Below, in pieces: positions 32,445 through 40,648 of a stretch of DNA of 64,000 nucleotides. The DNA is from Streptomyces sp. NBC_00510 (GTDB lineage: Bacteria > Actinomycetota > Actinomycetes > Streptomycetales > Streptomycetaceae): positions 4,163,501-4,227,500 of the forward strand of contig CP107851.1 of assembly GCA_036013505.1 (NCBI GenBank), read 5' to 3'. Each line of letters opens with the position of its first letter. Position 1 is the first letter of the stretch. A program made the position numbers and the translations under genes. A model generated the notes under the pieces. It saw nothing but the letters and a program-made list of their open reading frames with translations. It was not told the DNA's origin and made no database searches.

Positions 32445-33098
32445 TCAGCCGATGGCGAGCAGGACGATCAGCACGACCGCCCCCGCCACCGCCGGGGCGA
32501 TCACCTCGTACGCCCAGCGGACCGTGACCTCGCCCTGCGCGCCCTCGTGGCCGCCGTGCCGCTCCGCGAGCTCGCGCAGTTCGTCCACGACCCGGTCGGA
32601 CCAGGCCCGGGTCGAGTCCGTGGCGCCGGGACGGGACCCCAGCGTCGCGCCCGGGTCGCCCGCCGCGGCGGCGCGCGTCTTGGCCCGCGCGGCCCGCTTG
32701 CGGGCGCGCATCGACACGGGGACGGCCCACAACTGGTACTTCTTGCCCTCCACGAACAGCTCCGTCGAGTACCCCGAGCGCAGCCCCTCCACGGCGCTCC
32801 AGGGCGCGGTGACGGTACGGAACGGGTTGCGCACCAGGAGGCGGTCGTCACCGGCCAGGACGACCGGACGCAGGGTGAACGCGACGACCAGCGGCACGAT
32901 CAGCAGCAGCAGTGCGAGGGCCACCCAGGGCGTGTCGCCCGTACCGCGGACGATCGCGTCGATGCCGAGCCACAGCGTGATGGCGAGCATGAGCACGCCG
33001 CCAACGACGCCGGCCGTCGAGCGGTAGGAGCGCTCGGCGTACTTCGGCTGCCCGGGGTCGGGCTGCGGTTCGGGGGCGGGGTTCTCGGAGCTCGTCAT
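32445..33098 (-). CDS. PH-domain membrane protein
   Basis: 217 residues. A Pro-rich cytoplasmic start, two membrane helices (about 29-50 and 56-76), a bacterial PH-like domain (RPVVLAGDDRLLVRNPFRTVTAPWSAVEGLRSGYS and VEGKKYQLWAVPVS), a basic linker (RARKRAARAKTRAA) and a C-terminal helix (VIAPAVAGAVVLIVLLAIG). This layout is common in actinobacterial membrane proteins whose role is unknown. Convergent with the mutase gene. Confidence 0.8.
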   Translation of the reverse strand: MTSSENPAPEPQPDPGQPKYAERSYRSTAGVVGGVLMLAITLWLGIDAIVRGTGDTPWVALALLLLIVPLVVAFTLRPVVLAGDDRLLVRNPFRTVTAPWSAVEGLRSGYSTELFVEGKKYQLWAVPVSMRARKRAARAKTRAAAAGDPGATLGSRPGATDSTRAWSDRVVDELRELAERHGGHEGAQGEVTVRWAYEVIAPAVAGAVVLIVLLAIG

Positions 33099-33176
33099 GA
33101 GATCAGATTGTGCCTGACCCCGGCCCTGCGCCCTGCGGGACGGAGGTTGCGTTAGTGCATCGGCGTCAGCGACGAC

Positions 33177-34139
33177 CTACTGGTACGCCTTGTCCTCCCT
33201 GGAGTCGTAGACGAGCTTGCCCGCCGCGTCGTAGCCCTGGATGTGCGGCAGGGAATCCTCCGGCGCGGCAAGGACCCCCGTCGCGACGAAGTAGCCGTGG
33301 TCGAGCGCCGCCTGCCGGGTGACGCCGCCCCAGGAGACGGTGACCTTGGCGACCCCGGGCTCGACCGTGCCGATGCTGCCCCAGCGGAAGGGGAAGTCGT
33401 ACGGCAGCCCCGGGCCGGTGGTGCCGTCCTGCTTGTAGAGCCGGTAGGCGTTGTCGTCCGGCACGACGGGCCCGCGGCCCGGGGCGCCGTCCGCTCCGGT
33501 GCTGCTGTTGATGCCACCCGCCTTCCCGTCCTTGTCCGTGCAGATCAGGCGGACGGGGGCGCCGTCCACGGTGCCGACCGCCACCACACGGATGCCGTCG
33601 CCCGGGGAGTTCTTGTCGCCGGTGGCGTTCAGCGCGAGGATCACGCGGTAGTCCTCGGCCTTCCCGTAGTCGCTTGCGAAGGCGGACACCTTGGGCTGGT
33701 GTTGCCCGCCGTACGCCAGGCACCTCTCCAGCACCTCGCCCGCCCGCTCCATCGTGATCCCGTCCGCCAGTTGCCCCGGCGTCGCGGGGCCTTCGGGCCC
33801 GCTCGCCCGCGCCGGGGCGGAGGTGCGCGGCTGGGCGGCGCTCGCCGTCACGGACGGCCGGGCGTCGTGGGCCGGCAGGGCGGTCGTGCCGGCACCGCCG
33901 GGCTGGTAGTGCATCGCGACGGCCGTGCCCGGCACCGCGACCAGCGCCGCCAGCCCGGCCCCGGCGGCGAACACCCGGCGTCTGCGGCTCGTCCTGCCCC
34001 GGCGCACGATCGTGGCGTAGGGCGCCTCGCCGGTGCGCAGCCCGTCCGTCTGTTCCTCGAGGAGCTCGCGCAGCTGCGCCTCGAACTCCGTGTCGCCGTC
34101 CGCGGGGCCGAACCCCGCCATGTCGCCCTTGTCCCTCAT
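33177..34139 (-). CDS. Membrane-anchored protein co-encoded with a sigma factor (putative anti-sigma)
   Basis: 320 residues. A cytoplasmic N-terminus (FEAQLRELLEEQTDGLRTGEAPY) and a basic stretch precede one membrane helix (RRRRVFAAGAGLAALVAVPGTAVAM, about 60-80); the remaining 240 residues are extracytoplasmic. Its ATG overlaps the sigma gene stop by 4 nt and GGAGGGG lies 6 nt before it. This order and topology fit an anti-sigma or sigma-coupled sensor of the SigE-like Streptomyces families, but no zinc-binding anti-sigma motif (HxxxCxxC) is visible, so the role is inferred from context. Confidence 0.7.
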   Translation of the reverse strand: MRDKGDMAGFGPADGDTEFEAQLRELLEEQTDGLRTGEAPYATIVRRGRTSRRRRVFAAGAGLAALVAVPGTAVAMHYQPGGAGTTALPAHDARPSVTASAAQPRTSAPARASGPEGPATPGQLADGITMERAGEVLERCLAYGGQHQPKVSAFASDYGKAEDYRVILALNATGDKNSPGDGIRVVAVGTVDGAPVRLICTDKDGKAGGINSSTGADGAPGRGPVVPDDNAYRLYKQDGTTGPGLPYDFPFRWGSIGTVEPGVAKVTVSWGGVTRQAALDHGYFVATGVLAAPEDSLPHIQGYDAAGKLVYDSREDKAYQ

Positions 34140-34723
34140 CGGACCCCTCCTTCGACCCTCGTGTCCTTCGCCGGGCCCCATGGCCCCGTCCTCGTCCCTG
34201 TGGCCGCCCCGGCGGCGACCGGCTCCGCGGCCACCACGGCCGTGCCCAGCCGGGCCCGCAGCTTGGCCAGGCCCCGGGCCGCCTGGCTCTTGACCGTCCC
34301 GGCCGAGCAGCCCAGTGCATGGGCCACCTCGGTCTCCGACAGGTCGTCCCAGTACCGCAGCACGACCACGGCCCGCTGCCGGGCGGGCAGCTCGCCGAGC
34401 GCCGCCAGCAGTTCCTCCCGCAGCGCCACCCGCGCCGTGGGATCGGCTCCGGCGCCTTCGGGCGGTACGTCCGTGAGCCGTTCGGCCACGCGTTTCTTGC
34501 GGAACCGGTCCTTGTTGCAGCTGATCAGGATCCGTCGCACGTAGGCGTCCGGATTGTCGCTGCGCTGCACCCGCCGCCAGGACCGGTAGGCCTTGGCCAG
34601 CGCGGTCTGCGCCAGGTCCTCGGCGTGATGCCGGTCACCCGTGAGCAGATAGGCGGTCCTGACCAGATGGGTCCATCTGGCACGGACGTAGCCTTGGAAC
34701 TCCGCCTCGTCGTCTGGATTCAT
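34136..34723 (-). CDS. ECF-type sigma-70 family factor (SigE-like)
   Basis: 195 residues. Region 2 is seen as FQGYVRARWTHLVRTAYLLTGDRHHAEDLAQTALAKAYRSW and region 4 as LGELPARQRAVVVLRYWDDLSETEVAHALGCSAGTVKSQAARGLAKLR, joined by an acidic linker. The sequence is closest to the SigE-like family common in Streptomyces, usually encoded with a membrane partner, as here. GAAGGGGG lies 6 nt before the ATG. The operon is inserted between the PH-domain gene and divergent deoC; relation to nucleoside metabolism is not evident. Confidence 0.9.
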   Translation of the reverse strand: MNPDDEAEFQGYVRARWTHLVRTAYLLTGDRHHAEDLAQTALAKAYRSWRRVQRSDNPDAYVRRILISCNKDRFRKKRVAERLTDVPPEGAGADPTARVALREELLAALGELPARQRAVVVLRYWDDLSETEVAHALGCSAGTVKSQAARGLAKLRARLGTAVVAAEPVAAGAATGTRTGPWGPAKDTRVEGGVR

Positions 34724-34822
34724 CGATGACCCCCTTCACCCACCAGACCACCGGTTCCGCCGATTCGGTTGCCGGACCCCCCGTACGGGGACAGTCGGAC
34801 CCGTTCCGACCGGTGACATTCG

Positions 34823-34834
34823 CTACGCGCGTAG
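34823..34834. promoter_or_regulatory. Operator candidate CTACGCGCGTAG upstream of deoC
   Basis: Perfect copy, ending 13 nt before the deoC GTG and directly touching a TATGCT -10 box (34836-34841), so a bound protein would block RNA polymerase. Confidence 0.78.
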
Positions 34835-34847
34835 ATATGCTGGTCTG

Positions 34848-35849
34848 GTGACCATGCCCACCACTGTTCCCGCTCACGGCCCCGACGCCGCGGCCCGGCT
34901 GGCGTCCATGGCCGACGTCACGGCCTCCGACGCCGCGCTGCGCCGCTTCCTGCACGGGCTGCCCGGCGTCGACGCGGTCGGCCTCGAAGGCCGCGCCGCA
35001 AGCCTCGGCACCCGTTCGATCAAGACCACGGCGAAGGCGTACGCCATCGACCTGGCGATCTCGATGATCGACCTGACCACGCTCGAAGGCGCGGACACCC
35101 CCGGCAAGGTCCGGGCGCTGTCCGCCAAGGGCGTCAGCCCGGACCCGACCGACCGCACGACCCCCCGGGTCGCCGCGATCTGCGTCTACCCGGACATGGT
35201 CGCGACCGCCAAGGAGGCCCTCGGCGACTCCGGCGTGCGCGTCGCGTCCGTCGCCACCGCCTTCCCGGCCGGCCGCGCCGCGCTGCCGGTGAAGCTCGCC
35301 GACACCGCCGACGCGGTGGCCGCGGGCGCCGACGAAGTGGACATGGTCATCGACCGCGGCGCCTTCCTCGCCGGCCACTACCTGAAGGTCTTCGAGGAGA
35401 TCAAGGCGGTCAAGGAGGCCTGCCGCCGTCCCGACGGCAGCTCCGCCCACCTCAAAGTCATCTTCGAGACCGGCGAGCTGGCGACGTACGACAACATCCG
35501 CCGCGCCTCCTGGCTCGGCATGCTCGCCGGCGCCGACTTCATCAAGACCTCCACCGGCAAGGTGGCGGTCAACGCCACCCCCGCCAACACCCTCCTGATG
35601 CTCGAGGCCGTGCGCGACTTCCGCGCCGCCACGGGCGTCCAGGTCGGCGTGAAGCCCGCCGGTGGCATCCGCACCTCCAAGGACGCCATCAAGTTCCTGG
35701 TCCTCGTCAACGAGACCGTGGGCGACGAGTGGCTGAGCAACGAGTGGTTCCGTTTCGGCGCGTCCAGCCTGCTGAACGATCTGCTCATGCAGCGCCAGAA
35801 GCTGAGCACCGGCCGCTACTCCGGTCCCGACTACGTGACGGTGGACTGA
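34848..35849 (+). CDS. deoC: Deoxyribose-phosphate aldolase
   Basis: 333 residues, class I aldolase splitting deoxyribose 5-phosphate into acetaldehyde and glyceraldehyde 3-phosphate. Schiff-base Lys233 is in GADFIKTSTGK, the second Lys269 in VGVKPAGGIRT, and the acidic pair in ADEVDMVIDRG. The N-terminus is longer than in E. coli DeoC, as usual in actinobacteria. TATGCT lies 6 nt before the GTG, consistent with a leaderless message. Two aldehyde dehydrogenase-type genes follow at 8 nt and with overlap, which would oxidise the acetaldehyde produced. Confidence 0.95.
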   Translation: MTMPTTVPAHGPDAAARLASMADVTASDAALRRFLHGLPGVDAVGLEGRAASLGTRSIKTTAKAYAIDLAISMIDLTTLEGADTPGKVRALSAKGVSPDPTDRTTPRVAAICVYPDMVATAKEALGDSGVRVASVATAFPAGRAALPVKLADTADAVAAGADEVDMVIDRGAFLAGHYLKVFEEIKAVKEACRRPDGSSAHLKVIFETGELATYDNIRRASWLGMLAGADFIKTSTGKVAVNATPANTLLMLEAVRDFRAATGVQVGVKPAGGIRTSKDAIKFLVLVNETVGDEWLSNEWFRFGASSLLNDLLMQRQKLSTGRYSGPDYVTVD

Positions 35850-35857
35850 GAACCCCG

Positions 35858-37363
35858 ATGACACAGACCAAGAAGAACCAGCAGCCCCAGCAGCCCCAGC
35901 GGACCCAGCCGGCCGGGCAGCCGAAGCCGGGCTCCGCCTTCGCGTACGCGCCGGCGCCCGAGTCCCGCTCCGTCGTCGACATCGCCCCCTCCTACGGCCT
36001 GTTCATCGACGGCGAGTTCACCGACGCCGCCGACGGCCGGGTCTTCAAGACCGTGAGCCCGTCCAGCGAGGAGGTCCTCTCCGAGGTCGCCCGGGCCGGC
36101 GAAGCGGACGTGGACCGGGCCGTCGAGGCCGCCCGCAAGGCCTTCGCGTCGTGGTCGGCGCTGCCCGGCTCCGAGCGCGCCAAGTACCTGTTCCGCATCG
36201 CCCGGATCGTCCAGGAGCGCTCGCGCGAGCTGGCCGTCCTGGAGTCGCTGGACAACGGCAAGCCGATCAAGGAGACCCGCGACGCCGACCTCCCGCTGGT
36301 CGCCGCGCACTTCTTCTACTACGCCGGCTGGGCCGACAAGCTCGCGCACGCCGGCTTCGGCCCGGCCCCCCGTCCGCTGGGCGTGGCCGGCCAGGTCATC
36401 CCGTGGAACTTCCCGCTGCTGATGCTGGCGTGGAAGATCGCCCCGGCGCTGGCCACCGGCAACACGGTCGTCCTCAAGCCGGCCGAGACCACCCCGCTGT
36501 CGGCGCTGTTCTTCGCCGACATCTGCCGCCAGGCGGGCCTGCCCAAGGGCGTCGTCAACATCCTCCCCGGCTACGGGGACGCCGGTGCCGCGCTGGTCGC
36601 GCACGAGGGCGTCGACAAGGTCGCCTTCACCGGTTCCACCGCCGTCGGCAAGCAGATCGCCCGCACCGTCGCCGGTACGAAGAAGAAGGTCACCCTGGAG
36701 CTGGGCGGCAAGGGCGCCAACATCGTCTTCGACGACGCGCCGATCGACCAGGCCGTCGAGGGCATCGTCAACGGCATCTTCTTCAACCAGGGCCAGGTGT
36801 GCTGCGCGGGCTCCCGCCTGCTGGTCCAGGAGTCCGTCGCGGACGAGGTGCTGGACGCGCTCAAGCGCCGGCTGTCGACGCTGCGCGTCGGCGACCCGCT
36901 GGACAAGAACACCGACATCGGCGCCATCAACTCCGCCGAGCAGCTGGCCCGGATCACCGCGCTCGCCGAGGCCGGCGAGGCCGAGGGCGCGGAGCGCTGG
37001 TCGCCGGCCTGCGAACTGCCCTCCGCGGGCTACTGGTTCGCGCCGACGCTCTTCACCGGGGTCACCCAGGCGCACCGGGTCGCCCGCGAGGAGATCTTCG
37101 GCCCGGTCCTGTCGGTGCTGACCTTCCGCACCCCGGCCGAGGCCGTGGAGAAGGCCAACAACACCCCGTACGGCCTGTCCGCCGGGATCTGGACGGAGAA
37201 GGGCTCGCGCATCCTCTCGGTCGCGAACCAGCTCCGGGCCGGTGTGGTGTGGGCCAACACGTTCAACAAGTTCGACCCGACCTCGCCCTTCGGCGGCTAC
37301 AAGGAGTCGGGCTTCGGTCGCGAGGGCGGCCGCCACGGCCTGGAGGCGTACCTCGATGTCTGA
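35858..37363 (+). CDS. Aldehyde dehydrogenase (deoC operon)
   Basis: 501 residues with the complete ALDH machinery: cofactor site VIPWNFPLLMLAWKIAPALATGNTVVLKPAE, FTGSTAVGK, general base E281 in VTLELGGKGANIVF, and nucleophile C315/C316 in NQGQVCCAGSR. The first 40 residues are a Gln/Pro-rich extension. It likely oxidises acetaldehyde from DeoC to acetate. Starts 8 nt after deoC and overlaps the following truncated ALDH gene by 8 nt. The pair resembles ALDH16 proteins, where a catalytic ALDH domain is fused to a second inactive one. Confidence 0.92.
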   Translation: MTQTKKNQQPQQPQRTQPAGQPKPGSAFAYAPAPESRSVVDIAPSYGLFIDGEFTDAADGRVFKTVSPSSEEVLSEVARAGEADVDRAVEAARKAFASWSALPGSERAKYLFRIARIVQERSRELAVLESLDNGKPIKETRDADLPLVAAHFFYYAGWADKLAHAGFGPAPRPLGVAGQVIPWNFPLLMLAWKIAPALATGNTVVLKPAETTPLSALFFADICRQAGLPKGVVNILPGYGDAGAALVAHEGVDKVAFTGSTAVGKQIARTVAGTKKKVTLELGGKGANIVFDDAPIDQAVEGIVNGIFFNQGQVCCAGSRLLVQESVADEVLDALKRRLSTLRVGDPLDKNTDIGAINSAEQLARITALAEAGEAEGAERWSPACELPSAGYWFAPTLFTGVTQAHRVAREEIFGPVLSVLTFRTPAEAVEKANNTPYGLSAGIWTEKGSRILSVANQLRAGVVWANTFNKFDPTSPFGGYKESGFGREGGRHGLEAYLDV

Positions 37364-38261
37364 GAAGTCCGAGACGGTGCGGCTGTCCGTCTTCAAGACC
37401 TACAAGCTGTTCGTCGGGGGCAAGTTCCCCCGCAGCGAGAGCGGGCGGGTGTACGAGGTGACCGACGCCAAGGGCAAGTGGCTCGCCAACGCCCCGCAGT
37501 CCTCCCGCAAGGACGCCCGTGACGCGGTGTCCGCCGCCCGCAAGGCCTTCGCGGGCTGGTCGGGCGCGACCGCGTACAACCGCGGGCAGATCCTCTACCG
37601 CATCGCGGAGATGCTGGAGGGCCGCCGGGAGCAGTTCGTCCGCGAGGTCGGCGAGGCCGAGGGGCTGTCGAAGTCCAAGGCGGCGGCCGTGGTGGACGCC
37701 GCGATCGACCGCTGGGTCTGGTACGCCGGCTGGACCGACAAGATCGCCCAGGTCGTGGGCGGCGCCAACCCGGTGGCGGGGCCGTACTTCAACCTGTCGA
37801 GCCCTGAGCCGACCGGGGTCGTCGCGGTCGTCGCGCCGCAGGAGTCGTCCTTCCTCGGCCTGGTCTCGGTGGTCGCCCCGGTGATCGCCACCGGCAACAC
37901 CGCGGTCGTGGTGACCAGTGAACGGGCCCCGCTGCCCGCGCTGTCGCTGGGCGAGGTGCTGGCCACCTCCGACCTGCCGGGCGGGGTCGTCAACATCCTG
38001 TCCGGCCGCACGTCCGAGGTCGCGCCGACGCTCGCCGCGCACATGGACGTCAACGCGCTCGACCTGGCGGGGACGGTGGACGACGCCGCGCTGGCGAAGG
38101 AGCTGGAGGTCGCCGCCGCCGACAACCTCAAGCGCGTGCTCCGTCCACAGGCTGTGGACTGGGCCGCCGAGCCCGGCACGGACCGCCTGACGGCCTTCCT
38201 GGAGACCAAGACCGTCTGGCACCCCGCGGGTGCCGGCGCGGCCTCGGGCTCCGCTTACTGA
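37356..38261 (+). CDS. Truncated, non-catalytic aldehyde dehydrogenase homologue
   Basis: 301 residues aligning with the N-terminal cofactor-binding half of ALDH (KLFVGGKFPRSESGRVYEV, SAARKAFAGWSGATAYNRGQ, GVVAVVAPQESSFLGLVSVVAPVIATGNTAVVV, SDLPGGVVNILSG). The part carrying the catalytic Glu and Cys is missing, and the usual PWN is PQES. The frame is intact and ends normally, so it does not look like a decaying pseudogene. Overlap with the active ALDH gene by 8 nt points to co-translation and a shared complex, a split counterpart of ALDH16-type fusions. Role inferred: structural or regulatory partner. Confidence 0.82.
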   Translation: MSEKSETVRLSVFKTYKLFVGGKFPRSESGRVYEVTDAKGKWLANAPQSSRKDARDAVSAARKAFAGWSGATAYNRGQILYRIAEMLEGRREQFVREVGEAEGLSKSKAAAVVDAAIDRWVWYAGWTDKIAQVVGGANPVAGPYFNLSSPEPTGVVAVVAPQESSFLGLVSVVAPVIATGNTAVVVTSERAPLPALSLGEVLATSDLPGGVVNILSGRTSEVAPTLAAHMDVNALDLAGTVDDAALAKELEVAAADNLKRVLRPQAVDWAAEPGTDRLTAFLETKTVWHPAGAGAASGSAY

Positions 38262-38384
38262 CCCGGTCCCCCCGGCGGCCCGTCCCGTCGCCGGGGGACC
38301 GGCACCTCCCGCACGGCCCGGCGGCGGGTCCCCGCGACCGATGTGTCCCCGCGAGGGCCCGCCGCCGTACGCGTCCGAGCGCCG

Positions 38385-38735
38385 TCAGCCGCCCTGCAGG
38401 GTCCTGACGGTGTCGCCGATCAGCGGCAGGTCGGCGACCGAGCGGCTGTCGGCGATCGGCTTGGTGACGTCCGCGGTGGAGACCGGCTTGAAGTCGGCGA
38501 CCTGCGAACTCACGGCGTTGTCCAGGGGGTTGACGCTGGTCTGCGCGAACGGGTTCACCGGCAGCTGGTTCACCGTGCCGATCAGGGCCGACGTCGCCGC
38601 CCGGCCGGCCTCGGCGGCCGTGGCCGCTCCTCCGCTCCGGGCGTCCGCGTGCGCCGCCCCCGCCGAGGCGACGGCCGCGACGGACGACACCGCGAGGACG
38701 GTGGCGCGGAGAAGGGTGCGGGAGAACTGCGGCAT
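38385..38735 (-). CDS. Small secreted protein, unknown function
   Basis: 116 residues. A signal peptide (LLRATVLAVSSVAAVASAGAAHA) is followed by a low-complexity mature chain with repeated NPF/NPL and short hydrophobic patches (LPVNPFAQTSVNPLDNAVSS, PLIGDTVRTLQ). No Cys or sorting motif. Similar in style to the small secreted protein at 44439. About 170 nt upstream (38736-38907) contain only its promoter region and that of the divergent kinase gene. Confidence 0.65.
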   Translation of the reverse strand: MPQFSRTLLRATVLAVSSVAAVASAGAAHADARSGGAATAAEAGRAATSALIGTVNQLPVNPFAQTSVNPLDNAVSSQVADFKPVSTADVTKPIADSRSVADLPLIGDTVRTLQGG

Positions 38736-38907
38736 GAGGATCCACCTGCCTGGTCCCCGGCCCGCGTACGGACCGGTCCCGGGACGGCGCGGCGGCCGTC
38801 TCCGTACGCGACAATGACGTCACTCACGGTAGTTGGTTGAACATCACGCATCCAAAGCATGTCCCGGCGGGTCACTCCAAAGGCTGAATGCGTCACACTG
38901 GTGTCCC

Positions 38908-39531
38908 GTGAGCTCTCGCCCTCCCGCCGCCCGCGTGATCCTGCTGACCGGCCCCTCCGGGTCCGGCAAGTCCTCCCTCGCCGCCCGCACCGGACTGCCG
39001 GTCCTGCGACTGGACGACTTCTACAAGGAGGGTGACGACCCGTCCCTCCCGATGCTGCCGAGCGGCATCGGCGCCGACTGGGACTCCCCGCTGTCCTGGA
39101 ACGCCGACGCGGCCGTCGCCGCCGTCGCGGAGCTGTGCGCCACGGGCCGGACCGCCGTCCCGGTGTACGAGCTCTCCTCCAGCTCCATCACCGGAGGGGC
39201 GGAGGTCGGCCTCGACGGTGCGCCGCTCTTCATAGCCGAGGGCATCTTCGCCGCCGACATCGTCGCGCGCTGCGCCGAACTCGGCGTGCTCGCCGACGCG
39301 CTGTGCCTGAGCCGCGGCGCGGCCACCACCGCCCGCCGCCGCTTCGTCCGGGACCTGCGCGAGGGCCGGAAGTCGCTGTCCTTCCTGCTGCGCCGCGGCT
39401 GGAACCTGATGCGCGCCGAGCGGGGCATCGTCGCCCGGCACGCGGCGCTCGGGGCGCACGTGTGCGACCGGGACGAGGCACTGGAACGGATCGGTCGCGC
39501 ATCTTTTCCACCGGTCGCCGTCCGGGTTTGA
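38908..39531 (+). CDS. udk: Uridine kinase-like P-loop kinase
   Basis: 207 residues. Walker A is LLTGPSGSGKSSLAART, the substrate-binding acid is in LRLDDFYKEGDDP, and FIAEGIFAADIV matches the Walker B-type segment of uridine kinases. It would phosphorylate uridine/cytidine for salvage, fitting the surrounding nucleoside genes, though no CTACGCGCGTAG site precedes it. GTG start. A hairpin and a C-rich tract follow the stop. Confidence 0.85.
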   Translation: MSSRPPAARVILLTGPSGSGKSSLAARTGLPVLRLDDFYKEGDDPSLPMLPSGIGADWDSPLSWNADAAVAAVAELCATGRTAVPVYELSSSSITGGAEVGLDGAPLFIAEGIFAADIVARCAELGVLADALCLSRGAATTARRRFVRDLREGRKSLSFLLRRGWNLMRAERGIVARHAALGAHVCDRDEALERIGRASFPPVAVRV

Positions 39532-39565
39532 ACGAAGCGGCGCGCGAGTCCGTAAGGACATGCGT

Positions 39566-39612
39566 GAGGGAGCGGTGCGCACAGACCCCCCGCTGCGCGC
39601 GACCGCTCCCTC
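39566..39612 (+). terminator. Hairpin after uridine kinase gene
   Basis: GAGGGAGCGGT (39566-39576) pairs exactly with ACCGCTCCCTC (39602-39612); inner GCGCA/TGCGC can extend the stem. Confidence 0.72.
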
Positions 39613-39616
39613 TTGC

Positions 39617-39682
39617 TTCCCCCGATTCCCCCCGGTTCCCCCGATTCCCCCCGTGGACCCCCCGGTTCCCCGTTCCCCCCGG
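39617..39682. repeat. C-tract repeat, G-quadruplex-forming on the minus strand
   Basis: Degenerate repeats of CCCCCGATTCCCCCCGGTT give eight runs of four to six C, separated by 3-5 nt. On the minus strand, just downstream of the sigQ stop, these are G-runs suited to a G-quadruplex. Confidence 0.7.
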
Positions 39683-39684
39683 CG

Positions 39685-40461
39685 TCAGGCGACCAGCTCG
39701 CCGAACGCCGCCTCCTCGTCGACGCCCGCGCTGAGCGTCTCGTCCTCGCGCAGCCGGCGCAGGGAGCGCCAGATGCTGCTCTTCACCGTGCCGACGCTGA
39801 TGCCGAGGATCTCGGCGATCTCCGGGTCGGTGCGGCCCTCGTAGTAACGGAGCACCAGCATCGTGCGCTGCGGCTCCGGGAGCTTGGCCAGCGCCTGCCA
39901 CAGCACGGCCCGCAGCTCGGTGCCGCGCATCGCGTCCGTCTCGCCCGCCGTCTCCGGCAGCTCCTCGGTCGGGTACTCGTTGAGCTTGCGGCGCCGCCAG
40001 GCGCTGATGTGCAGGTTGGTCATGGTCCGGCGCAGGTAACCGCCGACCGCGGCCTTGTCGCTGATCCGGTCCCAGGCCCGGTAGGTGGAGAACAGCGCGC
40101 TCTGCAGCAGGTCCTCCGCCTCGAAGCGGTCGCCCGTCAGGTGGTAGGCGGTCGCGTACAGGGAGGCCCGGCGCTCCTGGACGTAGGCGGTGAAGTCCGC
40201 GTCCGCCGTGAAGCACCGCTCCCCCGGGATCTCCCGGGCCCCCGTGGCCTCCCCGTGGGCGACACCCCCGTGCCCCCCGTCTCCCCCGTGACCGCCCTCG
40301 ATCGCCGTGATGTACGGCGGCCGGGTGCGGACCACCTGACGCCCGGTGCCACGAGCGCACCCCCGCCCGCCCGTGGCACCGGACTTCTCGACGCCCCGAC
40401 CCGCGGTGTGCAGGCGCGGCTGAAGGACTGCGGTGGTCGTCGTGCTGTGCAGTGCGTTCAT
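39685..40461 (-). CDS. sigQ: RNA polymerase sigma factor SigQ
   Basis: 258 residues. A Gly/His-rich N-terminal extension of about 80 residues (EGGHGGDGGHGGVAHGE) precedes region 2 (FTAYVQERRASLYATAYHLTGDRFEAEDLLQSALFSTYRAW) and region 4 (LPEPQRTMLVLRYYEGRTDPEIAEILGISVGTVKSSIWRSLRRLR). Divergence from afsQ1 identifies it as SigQ (S. coelicolor SCO4908), which antagonises AfsQ1-dependent antibiotic activation under nitrogen-limited conditions and is itself an AfsQ1 target. GGGGGG lies 6 nt before the ATG. A G-rich RNA segment would follow the stop. Confidence 0.92.
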   Translation of the reverse strand: MNALHSTTTTAVLQPRLHTAGRGVEKSGATGGRGCARGTGRQVVRTRPPYITAIEGGHGGDGGHGGVAHGEATGAREIPGERCFTADADFTAYVQERRASLYATAYHLTGDRFEAEDLLQSALFSTYRAWDRISDKAAVGGYLRRTMTNLHISAWRRRKLNEYPTEELPETAGETDAMRGTELRAVLWQALAKLPEPQRTMLVLRYYEGRTDPEIAEILGISVGTVKSSIWRSLRRLREDETLSAGVDEEAAFGELVA

Positions 40462-40585
40462 TTCGCGCCCCCCGTGGGTGGAGCCGGCCTGGTCTTCGTA
40501 CCCGTCCGGCGGGGGCCGCCCGGTAGGCGTCCCCGTCGATGACCAATAGCTTCCCGCGCCAGTTTCATGGCGTTGTCCGCCGAGT

Positions 40586-40601
40586 GTCACAGCCCCGTCA
40601 C
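40586..40601. promoter_or_regulatory. AfsQ1 binding box
   Basis: GTCAC-AGCCCC-GTCAC in the sigQ-afsQ1 gap (40462-40648) matches exactly the direct-repeat form GTNAC-N6-GTNAC described for AfsQ1. It is 48 nt upstream of afsQ1 and 125 nt from sigQ. Confidence 0.85.
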
Positions 40602-40648
40602 AGACGACGGCGGTACCTTCCACGGTCCACTTGGGAGAGAATGCGGGC

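Noticed and set aside
37356..38261. Truncated ALDH considered as a pseudogene or frameshift of a full ALDH
   Set aside because: The sequence after its stop does not encode the missing catalytic half in any frame, and overlap with the upstream gene is clean.
39617..39682. C-tract repeats considered as a CRISPR-like array
   Set aside because: Units are 16-20 nt without spacers of constant length, and no cas genes are near.
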